Assembly: GCF_023078475.1 (NCBI RefSeq)
Contig: NZ_CP095741.1
Location: 3,844,001 to 3,908,000, forward strand
Length of the DNA stretch: 64,000 nucleotides
Reading direction: 5' to 3'
Source of the DNA: Luteibacter aegosomaticola
GTDB taxonomy: Bacteria; Pseudomonadota; Gammaproteobacteria; Xanthomonadales; Rhodanobacteraceae
Under the pieces are notes generated by a model. It was not told the DNA's origin. It saw only the letters and a list, made by a program, of their open reading frames with translations, and searched no databases. Each line of letters opens with the position of its first letter. Position 1 is the first letter of the stretch. Positions 62,717 through 64,000 of the stretch are shown piece by piece. The translations under genes and the position numbers were made by a program.

Positions 62717-62944
62717 CTACTGAATGGTTTCGGAGGCGATTTCGCGTAGGCGCTCGCGGCCTAGCGTGAAGGCTTCGTTGTACGCGCTGGTGACATCGCT
62801 GAAATCGATGGTGCCGATACCGGCATCGATTTCTTCGCCAACGTGATCGAGGATGCGATAGCTCGACCGATAGAACTGTTCACCCGCTGCATCATGGTGC
62901 TTTACCGCGCGGGCAACGACCCTGAACTTGCTGTGATTTTCCAC
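62717..62944 (-). CDS. small protein of unknown function
   Basis: A 75-residue protein, MENHSKFRVVARAVKHHDAA onward, with a helical C-terminus (AYNEAFTLGRERLREIASE). It has a normal ribosome site (GGGAGGAAC about eight bases before the ATG) and codon use like its neighbours. No signal peptide, membrane segment or known motif. It lies beyond motB on the same strand but 89 bases away. Confidence 0.6.
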   Translation of the reverse strand: MENHSKFRVVARAVKHHDAAGEQFYRSSYRILDHVGEEIDAGIGTIDFSDVTSAYNEAFTLGRERLREIASETIQ

Positions 62945-63033
62945 CGTGTTCCTCCCCCCTGGGAGTCTCCGATACTGACTGGGGAAGGTGACGGTTTCAA
63001 GTGATTTCCATTTCCAGGTGACAAACCGCCACG

Positions 63034-63930
63034 CTAGTTGGGCTGCCCGGCCATCGCCGTGGCCTCGTTGAGCGCCGCCTTGGCGGCGTCGTGGGTCATC
63101 ACGACGATGCTGATGCGGCGGTTGATCGGCGCCGCCGGGTCGTTCTTGTCGAATGGCACGGACGCCGCCAGGCCGACCACACGGGCCACCTTGTCCGGCT
63201 GCATGCCACCATCGGTCAGCGTGCGACGCGCCGCATTGGCACGGTCGGCGGAAAGCTCCCAGTTGCCGTACTGGCTATCGGCGCGCACGTAGGGCGCGCT
63301 ATCCGTGTGGCCCGAGATGCTGATCTGGTTCGGGACCTGGTTGATGAAGCCGGCCAGCTCGTGGAGGATCTGCACGGTATACGGCTTGAGCGCGCCGCTG
63401 CCGGTATCGAACATCGGGCGGTTCTGCTTATCCACGATCTGGATACGCAGGCCCTCGGACGTGATGTCGATCAACAACTGATCCTTGTACGGCGCCATGG
63501 CCTGGCTCTGCGCGATCGCTTCCTGCAGATCCTTCATCAACTGCTCGAGGCGCTTCTTTTCCTGCTCCTTGGCAATCTTTTCCGCGTCGGCCGCCGTCGA
63601 CGGCTTGGCGAACTTCTCCTGGTCGCCCGGACCCTTCGGCAGGTCCATCGCGCCACCGAGCTTGATCATGCTCGTACTCGCACCACCGGGGCCCATCTTG
63701 CCCGAAGGTGCCATGGTCGACTGGCCCTGGGTCATGCTCGGGTTCTTGAAGTACTCGGAAATGGCGGCGCGTTGCTGCTTCGTGCCCGCGCCCACCAGCC
63801 ACATGACGAGGAAGAACGCCATCATCGCCGTGACGAAGTCGGCGTAGGCCACCTTCCATGCGCCGCCGTGGTGGCCGTGGCCACCCTTCTTCTTGCGGCG
63901 GACGATGATGACTTGCTTGAGCTCGGTCAT
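63034..63930 (-). CDS. motB: flagellar motor stator protein MotB
   Basis: A 298-residue stator subunit. The single membrane helix carries the proton-binding aspartate D31 in WKVAYADFVTAMMAFFLVMW. A plug and a linker follow, then the peptidoglycan-binding OmpA-like domain with ISISGHTDSAPYV and SADRANAARRTLTDGG. It works with MotA to drive flagellar rotation with protons. The motA stop is six bases upstream. Confidence 0.97.
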   Translation of the reverse strand: MTELKQVIIVRRKKKGGHGHHGGAWKVAYADFVTAMMAFFLVMWLVGAGTKQQRAAISEYFKNPSMTQGQSTMAPSGKMGPGGASTSMIKLGGAMDLPKGPGDQEKFAKPSTAADAEKIAKEQEKKRLEQLMKDLQEAIAQSQAMAPYKDQLLIDITSEGLRIQIVDKQNRPMFDTGSGALKPYTVQILHELAGFINQVPNQISISGHTDSAPYVRADSQYGNWELSADRANAARRTLTDGGMQPDKVARVVGLAASVPFDKNDPAAPINRRISIVVMTHDAAKAALNEATAMAGQPN

Positions 63931-63936
63931 GACGAC

Positions 63937-64000
63937 TTACCGGGCCGCCTTCAGGTGGCCTTCCAGGTCCTGGAAGGTGGGACGGCTGGACGAGGTAAGC
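63937..64000 (-). CDS. motA: flagellar motor protein MotA, C-terminal end only (runs off the right edge)
   Basis: The last 20 codons read leftward from the window edge to a TAA at 63937: TSSSRPTFQDLEGHLKAAR. The tail PTFxxLExHLK fits the cytoplasmic C-terminus of MotA, and position directly before motB supports it. Only the end is visible, so the call rests mostly on context. Confidence 0.75.
   Translation of the reverse strand, partial: LTSSSRPTFQDLEGHLKAAR

Overview
The window is high-GC DNA (about 65 percent by eye) from a gammaproteobacterium of the Xanthomonadales/Lysobacterales, most likely Rhodanobacteraceae (Luteibacter or Dyella type). This is inferred from several signs: GTAGGAGC-type palindromic repeats between genes, the metX-metB-hom operon behind a SAM riboswitch, a suf operon led by an Rrf2 regulator, an Oar-like TonB-dependent receptor, the AmgK-MurU pair, and a bacteria-killing type IV secretion (X-T4SS) cassette. 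No rRNA, tRNA, CRISPR array or transposase was seen. Both ends cut genes: a beta-propeller sensor on the left and motA on the right.

Left part (1-20 kb). A two-component-type propeller sensor comes first. Next is a tight cassette with two DUF697-type GTPases around YceI, cytochrome b561 and YceI. It is followed by a small glutaredoxin-like protein, sdaA, a secreted cysteine-rich protein and an APC permease. Between the permease and hom lies a 540-bp inverted duplication that codes for nothing evident and carries two long hairpins. They share a conserved core but have unrelated, internally complementary stems. The methionine operon metX-metB-hom reads leftward from a promoter and SAM riboswitch. 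A cysteine synthase, prfC, a CNMP-thioredoxin-reductase-like oxidoreductase and a CPBP protease follow.

Middle part (20-36 kb). A giant hybrid histidine kinase overlaps or abuts CheR, CheB and a REC-GGDEF diguanylate cyclase, forming one signalling operon. A LysR regulator is divergent from yeiH. A possible biosynthetic locus then has an acyl carrier protein and ketoacyl synthase on one strand. Convergent to them are an arginase-fold enzyme, an acyltransferase, a class III aminotransferase and an HAD phosphatase. MipA and a second CPBP protein close the region.

X-T4SS cassette (36-41 kb). On the minus strand the order is virD4, two lipoproteins, then a 601-residue DUF2235 lipase-like protein ending in a glutamine-rich XVIPCD-type secretion tail. 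This is a type IV secreted antibacterial effector with immunity candidates next to its coupling protein. The toxin part is lower in GC than the tail and the surroundings.

Right part (41-64 kb). The suf operon reads Rrf2, sufB, ACT protein, sufC, sufD, sufS, then GNAT and Rieske. A cupin protein, mlaA and an OmpR/EnvZ-like pair follow. glnK-amtB has sigma-54 and NtrC-like sites. An alpha/beta hydrolase and DUF1330 pair has duplicated operator-like sites, and an Oar-like receptor has a palindrome over its -35. A periplasmic amine-oxidising operon (Tat-exported flavin amine oxidase, cytochrome c, secreted RidA) has a near-consensus NtrC site and a sigma-54-type promoter, so it is probably nitrogen controlled. 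The window ends with amgK-murU (peptidoglycan recycling) and motB-motA.
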